64,000 nucleotides of DNA, from positions 1-64,000 of the forward strand of contig CAWBXZ010000015.1 in the NCBI GenBank assembly GCA_963792855.1, given 5' to 3'. Shown one piece after another: positions 1-7,733 of the stretch. How positions within the stretch are numbered: the first letter of the stretch is position 1; every line of letters starts with the position of its first letter. Source of the stretch: SG8-40 sp963792855. Its GTDB lineage: Bacteria; Pseudomonadota; Gammaproteobacteria; Burkholderiales; Eutrophovitaceae. The translations under genes were made by a program, and so were the position numbers. The notes under the pieces are model-generated. The model worked only from the letters and a program-made list of their open reading frames with translations. It had not been told where the DNA came from and made no database searches.

Positions 1-631
1 GCCCATTCGTTGAAAATAGAGGCACAGTCGGGCAGTGTCTTGGCGGGCTCGGTACCATCGCGCCACCGGTGGTGAGACCGAAATGGGCGACCAGAATGTC
101 TGCGCCTGCCTCGGCGATAGCGATCGCTTCGTTGGCAGTGAAGACGTAGGGCGTGGTCAACAGGTCGATCGCGCGGGCGCGCTCGATCATGTCGACTTCC
201 ATGGCATAGGACATGCCGGTCTCCTCGAGACATTGGCGGAAGGTGCCGTCGATGATGCCCATGGTCGGAAAGTTCTGCACGCCCGAGAAGCCGATCCTCT
301 TCACATCCTCGAGAAACCGGTCCATGACGAAGAACGGGTCGGTGGCGTTGACACCGGCGAGAACCGGCACGTGGTTGACGACGGGAAGGACTTCATACGC
401 CATCTCCATTACGATGTCGTTGGCGTTGCCGTAGGACATGTAGCCGGCTAGCGATCCGCGCCCGGCCATACGGTAACGGCCGGAATTGTAGATCACAATG
501 AGATCGATGCCGCCGGCTTCCTCGCATTTGGCGGAAAGGCCTGTGCCCGCGCCGCCACCGATGATGGGGCGTCCGTCGGCCACCTTGGCGCGCAAACGGC
601 CGAGGATTTCGTTTCTGTCGATTCTTGCCAT
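1..631 (-). pseudogene. Phosphoenolpyruvate hydrolase-family TIM-barrel protein (Tm-1 C-terminal type), partial and frameshifted
   Basis: The minus-strand reading from an ATG at 631 gives MARIDRNEILGRLRAKVADG and then the glycine-rich segment IIGGGAGTGLSAKCEEAGG, which I recognise from the TIM-barrel family annotated as phosphoenolpyruvate hydrolase-like; it corresponds to the C-terminal half of plant Tm-1. The in-frame reading holds to AHFGLTTGGAM near 56. It then becomes nonsense, while the next frame continues as TEPAKTLPDCASIFNEW to the window edge. One missing G near 54-56 (ATGGT for ATGGGT) would repair it. The 3' end lies outside the window. The neighbour upstream on the same strand is the matching UPF0261/Tm-1 N-terminal-type protein, so this is the usual bacterial two-gene arrangement. 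The cellular role of the family is unsettled. Confidence 0.75.
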
Positions 632-651
632 CGCTGATCAGTCCTTACCAG

Positions 652-1862
652 TTAAAGTGCCATGACGCGGCGAAAAGCCTCGACCGCTGCCGCGGCGAAG
701 GCCGGGTCGTTGATGTCGGTGTCGACGGCGCGCAGGTTCGGGGTCCCGGATTGTTGCACAGTGTCACGAAGTGCCTGGAAAAGCGCGGCGTCGGCGTCGG
801 GGTCGTAGAATGGCCCGCCAACGCTGATCGCGGACACGCCTTTGAGCGGCAGGAGGAACTCGACCGGGCCGGCGATGCATTGAGCTTGTCGCCGATCCAG
901 CGGCCAATGCGCACGCATTCCTCGGGATTGGTGCGCATTAAGGTGACTTGCGCGTTGTGGCGGTAGAGAACGCGGTCCTTGTACTGAGCCGGGACCGAGT
1001 CGATGCCCCGGAAATTCACCATGTCGAGGGCGCCGCACGAGCCGACATAGGGCACACGGGTGCGCGCGAAGGCGTCGAGCCGGCCCTCGCCGGCGCTGAA
1101 CACGCCGCCAAGCAGGAAGTCGCAAACCTCGGTCGTGGTGAGGTCGAGGACACCGACCAAATCGCCGCCGTCGACCAATTGCTCCATCGAGCGGCCGCCG
1201 GTGCCGGTAGCATGAAACACAAGGCAGTCATACTCGGCCTTGAGTGCCTCGGTCACCATCCCGAGGCAGGCGGTGGTGACACCGAACATGGTCAGCCCGA
1301 GTGCCGGTTTGCTGTCGTCGATGGCCGGTGCCGAATGCGGCAGCATGCCGACCAGGGCATGCGCGGCGTTGGCGAGGATGCGGCGCAGCACCCGGTTGAG
1401 CCCGGCGATATCGGTGACCGGGTGGTGCATGAACAGGTCCGACGGCCCGACATAAGCGGACACGTCGCCCGACGCGAGGGTCGAGACCATGATCTTCGGC
1501 ACGCCGACCGGCAGCGCTTGCATCGCCGGCGCGATAATGCCGGTGCCGCCGGATCCGCCGAGACCGATGATCCCTGCGACATCGTCGCGCGTCGCGATCA
1601 GCCGCGTGAGCGCCTCCGACATCGCGACAATGGCATCGCCACGATCGTCGGAGAAAACCGCGCTGGCGCCGCCCGGGTGATGGCCCGCAACCATGGCGGC
1701 GGTGATATCCGCGTCCGTATTGTCGCTCCGCGTGCCGACATCGACCAGGACGGTGGCGACGCCCGCGGCCTCGATCAGATCGCGGACGTAGAGCGCCTCC
1801 GCCGGCTTGGTATCGAGCGTGCCGACGACATACGCCCGGCCAGAGGACACTAGATCAGGCAA
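652..1862 (-). pseudogene. Tm-1-like ATP-binding (UPF0261) protein, frameshifted near its C-terminus
   Basis: The protein opens with RAYVVGTLDTKPAEALYVRD and has the GLGGSGGTGIIAPAMQALPV segment and the LVFHATGTGGRSMEQLVD segment typical of UPF0261. The frame is coherent to IGDKLNA (about position 873) and then turns into Ser/Arg/Pro-rich nonsense. The neighbouring frame continues convincingly as GPVEFLLPLKGVSAISVGG to a stop at 652. A one-base change around 868-873 (TCGCCGGCCC) explains it. The start is TTG at 1862, or GTG about ten bases further in; no ATG is well placed. It precedes the TIM-barrel partner by about 20 bp and was probably co-transcribed with it. Known: the plant homologue Tm-1 binds ATP and a viral replication protein. 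The bacterial function is unknown. Confidence 0.75.
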
Positions 1863-2000
1863 TCGCCGTCGAAGAACGCCTTGCGCCGGCGGCGATCAGG
1901 CGGTGCATATTTGATTTGAGATAGGCGACGTGCTCATCGCGCGCGGCGGTACGGATGTCGAGGAGTCGGGTTTGTCGAAGGTATCGAGGGCGTAGGGCAT
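1855..2000 (-). pseudogene. YCII-like protein fragment, frameshifted and truncated
   Basis: From an ATG at 2000 the frame reads MPYALDTFDKPDSS. After a frame change near 1955-1960 it reads DIRTAARDEHVAYLKSNM followed by HRLIAAGA, then stops at 1855. The order (short beta strand, 'D-KP-S' turn, 'HVAYL' helix, 'AAGA') matches the N-terminal half of YCII-domain proteins of about 95 residues. The C-terminal half is missing and the reading runs into the start of the UPF0261 gene. The assignment rests on pattern recognition over about 48 residues, so it is moderate. Confidence 0.45.
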
Positions 2001-2022
2001 GGCGTTTCGACTTTTGTGATTA

Positions 2023-2342
2023 TCACAGTGGTGGCAATTCGACGCCGATCTGCTCAAAAATGCCGCGTGGCGCACCGCCAGGAACAGGATCGGGTCGAAT
2101 CTCTGTCATCTTACGGTCGACGCGATAATAGAAAAAATGTTCGGGAATGATGACTTCGCGGTGGGTCGCCGGCACTGAGGGAAAGCCCGGTAGTGCGAGC
2201 GTCTCGCTATGGATGCCGCCTTGGCGCCAATTGACTCGCCAGACACCGGGTTCCGTATCTCGGGCGGATCGTTGTCATAGTGCCAATTGGGAAATCCTTC
2301 GTAGAGCGCAGTAAGAAACTCGAGTGTTTGCGCCTTGTTCAT
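2023..2342 (-). pseudogene. SnoaL-like (polyketide cyclase/ester cyclase, NTF2-fold) protein, frameshifted
   Basis: The reading starts MNKAQTLEFLTALYEGFPNW (ATG at 2342; an upstream ATG at 2375 is also possible). It continues HYDNDPPEIRNP and then leaves frame near 2245-2252. The adjacent frame carries on as VWRVNWRQGGIHSETLALPG, then FPSVPATHREVIIPEHFFYY and RVDRKMTEIRPDPVPGG, to a stop at 2023. The tryptophan/'RWRQ' centre and the 'KMTEI' end are typical of SnoaL-like ester cyclases, small cone-fold proteins of about 110-130 residues. It is disrupted by one indel like all its neighbours, so it is either a pseudogene or a sequence error. Confidence 0.6.
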
Positions 2343-2521
2343 GCTGCGCACGGGGGTGACGAGAACTGACGTCATCGGCAAAGCTCGCGCCGATCCGAGG
2401 GATGTGGTGGGGTGCGAAGGCCTTCCAAATATTCGTGCAAGGCGTGAGGTATGTCTGTCATCGAGAATGCTCGTTTGTGCTGGGATACGGATTTGTAGAA
2501 CTCATCAGGTTAGAAATCGCT

Positions 2522-2689
2522 CTAGGAGCCTGTCGGACTTAGGATGATTCGGCTGCAACGGTGGGAGAGCGGTCCATATTTCACCGCTTTCTCCTTACAT
2601 ATTCCCGATATGCGCGTCGAAATCGTCAAAATCTGTCCTCGCTCTCCCATCGTTTCGCTATCGAACACCTAAGTCCGACAGGCTCCTAG
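2522..2689. mobile_element. MITE-like element with 22-bp perfect terminal inverted repeats
   Basis: The 22 bases at 2522-2543 (core CCTGTCGGACTTAGG) are the exact reverse complement of those at 2668-2689. Similarity continues inward for about 15 further bases, including GGGAGAGCG opposite CGCTCTCCC. The element is 168 bp, has no coding capacity, and its outermost bases are CTAG on both sides, compatible with a 4-bp palindromic target duplication. The right end lies one base from the stop codon of the RidA-like gene. These are features of a non-autonomous element mobilised in trans by an IS transposase. The GGAGCCTGTCGGACTTAGG-type end reminds me of IS termini, but I cannot name the family with certainty. 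No second copy was seen in the window. Confidence 0.7.
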
Positions 2690-2690
2690 C

Positions 2691-3081
2691 TCAGTCGATC
2701 TTGGCCGCAACAGCGCCAACTTCGATCCGGAATTTCGGGTTGACCAGGTCCTTTACTATCATCAGCGTTGCGGCCGGTCGCGCATCTCCCTGATATTTCG
2801 CCCTTACGCCGATGTAGGTTTCAAAATCAGCCTGGTCGACCAGCCAATGGTTGACGTGCACCAGGTCATGCACAGTCATGTTTGCCGCTTCCAGAATCGC
2901 GACCAAATTGCGCCAGACTTGATGAGCCTGAGCTTCAAAGTCGGCGGGCGACGGAACCGTCAGGTGCAATCGCCACCTGACCGGCGATATGCAAGGTGCG
3001 TGCACCTGCGGGTACCTCGACGGCGTGGCTATACGCGCCGTTCGTCGGGCCAATCGTTTCCGGGTTCAAGATCTTGTTCAT
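2691..3081 (-). pseudogene. RidA-family (Rid/YjgF/UK114) protein, frameshifted
   Basis: From an ATG at 3081 the reading is MNKILNPETIGPTNGAYSHA, then VEVPAGARTLHIAGQVAIAP, an ordinary RidA N-terminus. It leaves frame near 2946, where one extra C gives a premature stop. The next frame supplies ADFEAQAHQVWRNLVAILEA and ends PKFRIEVGAVAAKID at 2691. Known: RidA-fold proteins deaminate reactive enamine/imine intermediates or act in catabolic pathways. A catabolic-subfamily member would fit a cluster with a SnoaL-like and a YCII-like protein. A second, intact RidA-family gene lies near 59.4-59.8 kb. Confidence 0.7.
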
Positions 3082-3325
3082 GGCTCTGCCTCCTCCAATT
3101 GTCAGCGGACACTACACCCGATAGCCATCGGGGGCTTGTGATGCTGGTTGCGAGTGATGATGTACTCCGCTGTCACTGCGACAGGTCGAAGACCTTCTGT
3201 TTGAGCGCGGCATCTATTGCATCCAATTTCGTGGAATTTTTGCCACCGATCCACTCTGGCTGCCCTGCATGAAGACCAGACAATAAGACTCTGGTCTTTT
3301 TATAAGACGCTGGTATCATATTGAG

Positions 3326-4019
3326 ATGAGCGTCTCAGGTCAAGGGAAACGCGGGCGGGGAGTGGCTAAAACGAAAATAGAATCAGGGGCGCGAGCCCGT
3401 ACCAAGCGGGCCATGCTCGACGCTGCAATGCGGCTGATGCAGGAAGGGTTGATACCGTCTGTGACCGATGTCGCCGAAGAGGCGCAGGTTTCTCGTGCGA
3501 CGGCTTATCGTTATTATCCGACGCAGGCCGCGTTGATTCAGGCGGCGGTTGATGAAGCACTCGGCCCGATTCTCGTCTGGCAATCTGAATCGACTGAACC
3601 TGAGCAGCGCATGAGTGAACTATTGAGTTTCGCTTATCCGCGAATGGAGATGTACGAAGCGACGCTGAGGGCCGCACTCAGGCTCTCGCTGGACCAGTGG
3701 GCACGTGGTCACGCAGGGCACATGGGTGACGAAGAAGCCATGCTGCGCGGTCATCGCATCGATTTGCTTGCATCAGCGATTGCGCCGCTCAAGAACAGTC
3801 TCGGCCGCAAACACTTCGAGCGATTGTCACAGGCGTTGTCTCTGGTATTCGGGATCGAAGCGTTCGTCGTGCTCAGAGGATATCTGGGGGTTCGACGGGA
3901 AAAAGACGGAAGAAGTGGCTTTGTGGATGTGTCAGGCACTTATCCGTTCCGCTGTAGAGGAAGCAAATGGACCGGGCAATATTACAAAGCGGCGCGCCAA
4001 AAGGAAATCCGGAAAGTAG
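3326..4019 (+). pseudogene. TetR/AcrR-family transcriptional regulator, C-terminal frameshift
   Basis: The N-terminal helix-turn-helix is clear: an ARTKRAMLDAAMRLMQEG helix, then SVTDVAEEAQVSRATAYRYY, which is the TetR recognition motif. The ligand domain runs to FGIEAFVVL; an extra G near 3877-3880 then moves it out of frame. The intended reading continues DIWGFDGKKTEEVALWMCQA and ends KRRAKRKSGK at 4019. Without correction the frame would run on to 4348 through the next gene's territory, which is implausible. It probably regulated the divergent minus-strand cluster or the DsbA-like gene 55 bp downstream. The DNA-binding part is complete, so a functional truncated repressor cannot be excluded. 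Confidence 0.75.
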
Positions 4020-4074
4020 CGCCACGGGTACCTGGACTACAATTGTCGAGCTGCTTACATGGGTCATTCTGGTC

Positions 4075-4701
4075 ATGCGTGAAATCGAATACTTCTACTC
4101 CGCCCACTCGGCGTACGCGTACCTTGGCTCTGCCCGCTTCATGGCGATCGCCGCTGAAGCCAATTGTGTCGTCGTGCACAAGCCATACGACTGGAACAAA
4201 GGGGTCGCCGGCGTTGGCTCCACTTCTACCCGGTCGAGACCGGACAACCATCGAGCCTATTACTTCGGCCGGGAAATCGAGCGCTGGGCCGAGTACCGGG
4301 ACGCGCCGGTGGTTGCCGGTATGCCTGCTCATCACTGGAACGACATGACGCTCGCCAACTGCCTCATTATCGCCGTCGGGGCGCGTGGCGCCGGGGCGGA
4401 CGCTTTGGCGCACGCGCTGTTGCAAGCGCACTGGCGCGACGATGCTGATCTGGCTGATGAAGAGACGCTGGGCTGCTTGATACGTGACGTTGGACTGGAT
4501 GCGGCCGCGCTGATGAACGCCGCCCGAGGAGCCGACGCCCTGGCGATCTATGAGGCCAACACCCGCGAGGCCATCGAACGATCGGTGTTCGGCTCGCCAA
4601 CCTATTTCGTGGACGGCGACATGTTCTACGGACAGGATCACCTGGAGATGGTCGAACGGGCGCTTCGGCAACCGTTCGCGGGTCGCTGGCCGCGTGCCTG
4701 A
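4075..4701 (+). CDS. DsbA-like thioredoxin-fold protein (2-hydroxychromene-2-carboxylate isomerase family)
   Basis: The ATG at 4075 gives MREIEYFYSAHSAYAYLGSA, the normal N-terminus of this family; the open frame extends further upstream only across the end of the TetR gene. The active-site region has Ser (SAHSAY) rather than a CxxC pair, as in kappa-GST/HCCA-isomerase proteins, which use glutathione rather than disulfide exchange. The C-terminal VFGSPTYFVDGDMFYGQDHL is the conserved cis-Pro/ligand loop. The length of 208 residues is usual. It follows the TetR gene on the same strand and is the first intact gene of the window. Probable role: isomerisation of an aromatic or other ring-derived catabolic intermediate in the cytoplasm; the substrate is unknown. 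Confidence 0.8.
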   Translation: MREIEYFYSAHSAYAYLGSARFMAIAAEANCVVVHKPYDWNKGVAGVGSTSTRSRPDNHRAYYFGREIERWAEYRDAPVVAGMPAHHWNDMTLANCLIIAVGARGAGADALAHALLQAHWRDDADLADEETLGCLIRDVGLDAAALMNAARGADALAIYEANTREAIERSVFGSPTYFVDGDMFYGQDHLEMVERALRQPFAGRWPRA

Positions 4702-5179
4702 GCGACAAGTCGGAAAAGCAGGCGACTATGCACCGGAACGCTCCGGGCAAGGGTAGTTGAAGGTAGCCATCAGCGGGTAGGCGCGCTTTACGCAGCGCCA
4801 CCAGATCCAGCGCGTTTTCCCCTGATGCAGTGCGTACGATGCCCGGCCATCAGGCCAGGCATCGCCGCACAGGGCAAACCAGCCCGAATTCATGCCGGGC
4901 GATCCCGTGCACCAGTGGCGGCTTCGGCTAGACCCGCTGTTCTTCGATCGGCAGCTTCGCAAGGCCGGCGGGACTTTTCGCTGCTCGAAACAATCGCATC
5001 AGTCACCTTGGCACGGTATTGCGCCGGCTTCTCACAGCCCCGCGTGGATCCGGGTAACGGTGAATCGGAGTTGATCTGGCTCAAGCGCTTCGGCGACGTT
5101 CAGGGTAGTCTGCAACGCTTGGAGCCCAGAACGGCATCATGGCCGGGAACGGCGGCCCAAACCCTTTCAGGAGATGAAG
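4702..5179. other. Stretch without a convincing gene
   Basis: About 480 bp separate the DsbA-like gene from the YqjD-like gene. Short open frames exist on both strands. The most protein-like is on the minus strand, ending near 4726, with a Trp/Cys-rich tail (RWIWWRCVKRAYPLMATF). It has no recognisable domain, and no start or ribosome-binding site that I trust. No tRNA, repeat or terminator hairpin was recognised. A promoter for the downstream trio should lie in its last 100 bp, but I could not assign boxes. Confidence 0.4.
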
Positions 5180-5482
5180 ATGAAACACGTTACGACAGAA
5201 AAACTGATGACCGACCTTCAATTGGTCGTGACCGATGCCGAGGAACTGTTGAAGGCGACGGCCGGACAGGCGGGCGACAAAGTCGCCGCGGTCAGGGCGC
5301 GCACCGAGGATTCGATCCGCAATGCCAAGACGCGCCTTGCCGCTGCCGGTGAAGCGCTCGGCGAGCGCTCGCGAGAAGCAGCCAGGCATGCGGACGAATT
5401 CGTTCACGAGAATCCTTGGAATGCGATCGGTGTAGCCGCCGGAATTGGTCTGCTGCTTGGTTTCATGATCGGTCGCAAGTAA
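5180..5482 (+). CDS. DUF883 family (ElaB/YqjD-type) membrane-anchored protein
   Basis: This is a 100-residue protein with a long charged amphipathic helix (residues about 5-75, rich in Ala/Glu/Arg, probably coiled coil) followed by a single C-terminal membrane anchor, NAIGVAAGIGLLLGFMIGRK. That layout is diagnostic of the ElaB/YgaM/YqjD family. In E. coli, YqjD tethers stationary-phase ribosomes to the inner membrane. The ATG at 5180 is preferred over 5174 because the CAGGAG ribosome-binding site then has normal spacing. It heads a three-gene unit with YqjE- and YqjK-like genes, as in many proteobacteria. Confidence 0.88.
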   Translation: MKHVTTEKLMTDLQLVVTDAEELLKATAGQAGDKVAAVRARTEDSIRNAKTRLAAAGEALGERSREAARHADEFVHENPWNAIGVAAGIGLLLGFMIGRK

Positions 5483-5490
5483 CGCCACGC

Positions 5491-5892
5491 GTGACCGAGC
5501 AAGCCTCACACGAAACGCAAGACCGCCCGCCCGGATTTTTCGATTCGGTGCGGGCGGTGCTCGCGAGCCTGGTTGCGATCGCGCATACCCGCCTGGATCT
5601 TTTAGGAACGGAGATCGAGGAGCAAGTCGAGCGACTGGCACATATCCTGTTGTGGGGGCTGGTCGCGCTGTTTGCCGCTTTCCTGGCGGTTGTGTTGGGT
5701 TCGGTTGCGTTGATCGTGGTGTTCTGGGAAACGCATCGCGTCGCGGTCGCGGTGGGGATCGCACTAGTCTCGGTCGCGCTTGCCGCATTGGCAATTAGCG
5801 GTTTCGCGACTCGGCTGCGCGAGCGGCCGCGCTTGTTCGGTAGCACGCTCGATGAGCTGGCGAAGGACCACGAGCGGCTTGGCGATCAATGA
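5491..5892 (+). CDS. YqjE-like phage-holin-superfamily membrane protein
   Basis: The 133-residue product starts at GTG (5491), nine bases after the YqjD-like stop. An N-terminal amphipathic stretch (FFDSVRAVLASLVAIAHTRL) is followed by two predicted transmembrane helices, ILLWGLVALFAAFLAVVLGS and VAVGIALVSVALAALAIS, and a charged C-terminus. This is the layout of the YqjE/holin III superfamily found downstream of yqjD. The exact role is unknown; it is an inner-membrane protein often grouped with stress-related genes. Its stop codon overlaps the start of the next gene (ATGA). Confidence 0.82.
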   Translation: MTEQASHETQDRPPGFFDSVRAVLASLVAIAHTRLDLLGTEIEEQVERLAHILLWGLVALFAAFLAVVLGSVALIVVFWETHRVAVAVGIALVSVALAALAISGFATRLRERPRLFGSTLDELAKDHERLGDQ

Positions 5893-6182
5893 ACGCAAGA
5901 GTCAACGCCGTCGTTCGACGACGCGAGGCGTTGGTGGCGCGCAGCACGGCGCAGCGCGACCGCCTTGCGCAGAACGTCGGCAACGTGAAGCGGTCGCTGC
6001 GTGTTGTCGACCGTATGGTTCGCGGTGTGCGGATGATGCGCACGCGGCCGGGGCTCTCGGTATTGGTCGCTGCGGTCGTTTTGCTGGCAGTGCCGCGCCG
6101 TTTGCTGATGGCCACGCTGCGCGGCGTCGCGCTCGGCGGATCGTTGCTGCGAATGGGCCGTGCGCTCCGCTCGATATTGTGA
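5889..6182 (+). CDS. YqjK-like small protein
   Basis: The 97-residue basic protein overlaps the preceding gene by four bases, implying translational coupling. It begins with an Arg-rich helix (NAVVRRREALVARSTAQRDR) and has a hydrophobic segment near residues 54-70 (GLSVLVAAVVLLAVPRRLLM). Sequence conservation in this family is low. The assignment rests mainly on its size, its basic helix and its position as third gene of the yqjD-yqjE-yqjK order. Likely membrane-associated; function unknown. Confidence 0.65.
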   Translation: MNARVNAVVRRREALVARSTAQRDRLAQNVGNVKRSLRVVDRMVRGVRMMRTRPGLSVLVAAVVLLAVPRRLLMATLRGVALGGSLLRMGRALRSIL

Positions 6183-6445
6183 CGGCCGTCGTCAGTGCGA
6201 CAGCGGCCTGACTGCGACCGGCTGTCCCCAACGCAACAAATAGTTTCAGGCCTTGTCTTTTGCCCCCCGACATGGCCGCAGCGCGTGTCGGCCGTTAGGC
6301 CTGCACAGCCTGCGTCGGCACGAGGCGCATCATCGCGCGCATCTTGGAGCCGGTCGTGATCTAGGCGAACCTCGCGCTGCCGGCGGGATACAGTGTGCCC
6401 GGTGCATGCGGCGCCACAAGTTCAACCCGAATGTGTTCACAAACA

Positions 6446-6477
6446 AAGATGGCCCCGCCTTTTGGTGGGGCCATCTT
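6446..6477 (-). terminator. Rho-independent terminator of the peroxiredoxin-glutaredoxin gene
   Basis: AAGATGGCCCC and GGGGCCATCTT form a long GC-rich stem with a TTTT-containing loop and a G-T wobble near the top. Read on the minus strand it is followed by a T-rich run (TTTGTTTG). It lies about 45 bp beyond the stop at 6520. The rest of the 6183-6519 interval shows no gene I can support. Confidence 0.85.
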
Positions 6478-6519
6478 CCCGGATGTTGCCTGATCGTTTC
6501 AGGCGTCGCATCGAATACC

Positions 6520-7260
6520 TCAGGCCGCCTTGCGAGCCCACTGCTCCAGTTCTTCGGCGTTGCCGATGTGCTTGCCGTTGATGAAGATCTGCGGAACAGT
6601 CTGCTGTCCGGTGACGGCGCCGATGACCTTGCTGCGGATCTGGTGCTGCAGCGGAATCTCGACGTAGTCGTAACCGAGCTCGGTCAGGGTCGCTTTGGCT
6701 TTGGCGCAGAAGCTGCAGCCTTCGCGCGTGAAGATTGCCACCTGGTCCGGCTTCTTCGCCTGCGGGTTGATGAAGCTCAGCATCGTGTCGGCGTCGGACA
6801 CTTCGAACGGATCGCCAGGCTTTTCCGGCTCGATGAACTGCTTGACGATCTTGCCGTCCTTGACCAGCATCGAATAGCGCCAGGAGCGCTTGCCGAAGCC
6901 GAGGTCGGACTTGTCGACCAGCATGCCGATTTGCTCGGTGAACTCACCGTTGCCGTCTGGCAACAGCCGCACGTTTTGCGATTCCTGGTCCTTGGCCCAC
7001 TCGTTCATGACGAACGTGTCATTGACGGAGATGCAGACGATCTCGTCTACGCCGTTGGCAAAGAATGCCGGCGCCAGTTCGTTGTAGCGGGGCAAATGGG
7101 TCGACGAGCAGGTCGGCGTGAACGCGCCCGGGAGCGAAAACACGACGACTGTCTTGCCGTCGAAGATCTCCCTGGTGGTGACGGTTTTCCATTCGTTGCC
7201 TTCGCGTACGCGGAACGCGACTTCGGGGACTTTACGGCCTTCGTGGTTGGGTAATGCCAT
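6520..7260 (-). CDS. Peroxiredoxin-glutaredoxin hybrid (Prx5-Grx)
   Basis: This 246-residue protein has two domains. Residues 1-160 are a Prx5-type peroxiredoxin with the peroxidatic Cys in PGAFTPTCSSTHLPRYNELA. Residues about 170-246 are a glutaredoxin with the active site GCSFCAKAK and the downstream TVPQIFINGKHIGNAEELEQ. Known: such hybrids reduce hydrogen and alkyl peroxides with electrons from glutathione in one polypeptide, in the cytoplasm. The gene has a strong AAGGAGA ribosome-binding site and a dedicated terminator, so it is a single-gene unit. A glutathione synthetase gene is elsewhere in the window (gshB). Confidence 0.95.
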   Translation of the reverse strand: MALPNHEGRKVPEVAFRVREGNEWKTVTTREIFDGKTVVVFSLPGAFTPTCSSTHLPRYNELAPAFFANGVDEIVCISVNDTFVMNEWAKDQESQNVRLLPDGNGEFTEQIGMLVDKSDLGFGKRSWRYSMLVKDGKIVKQFIEPEKPGDPFEVSDADTMLSFINPQAKKPDQVAIFTREGCSFCAKAKATLTELGYDYVEIPLQHQIRSKVIGAVTGQQTVPQIFINGKHIGNAEELEQWARKAA

Positions 7261-7733
7261 TGATGTTTCTCCTTTAGAAAAAATTGCGAACGTGAATCTT
7301 TTGTTATCCGGATTGTGGTGTTCGCTGATTTATTTATCCAACGAGTTATTCCGAACATAACGATCGAGAAAGTCGATCACACGGATTCGTGGCAAAAGCG
7401 CGACTGCAAGGTTGAGAACCTGTGCAAGCGCAGCGAATTGAACCGGAGGGCAGTGTGCGGGTTGGCCGGAACGTTTCCGGCAACGGCTGTCACCGCGAGG
7501 GGTGTTGCACGGCGACACTTTCTGGAGAGGCAAAACTGCCCGCCAATTGATCCGGATCGGCGCATCCGGTTGCCGGGTTGACAGCAATCGACGCTGACAG
7601 TTCCGTGGGCCTTGCGGGAAGGCGTTGCGCGGTGACCTTGTGTCGGTGCGTCAGATTTTTCCGGTCAGGGGGAACGCCACATGGCACGGCAATCCGGAAC
7701 GCAACCGGTGTACGCCCCGGGGTACTCAGACTG
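7261..7733. other. Intergenic region upstream of the peroxiredoxin gene
   Basis: About 470 bp between two minus-strand genes with no supported gene. The part next to the peroxiredoxin start should carry its promoter. A near-palindrome at 7345-7361, GTTAT-N7-ATAAC, about 85 bp upstream of the start, has the T-N11-A form of a LysR-type site. OxyR would be the natural candidate for a peroxidase, but the sequence is not a strong OxyR match, so this is a guess. No terminator was found for phaC, whose stop is at 7734. Confidence 0.3.

Noticed and set aside
3326..4348. 340-residue TetR protein as given by the uninterrupted frame
   Set aside because: Beyond about 3880 the sequence loses TetR character and runs into the DsbA-like gene. 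The family-like C-terminus is in the next frame and ends at 4019.
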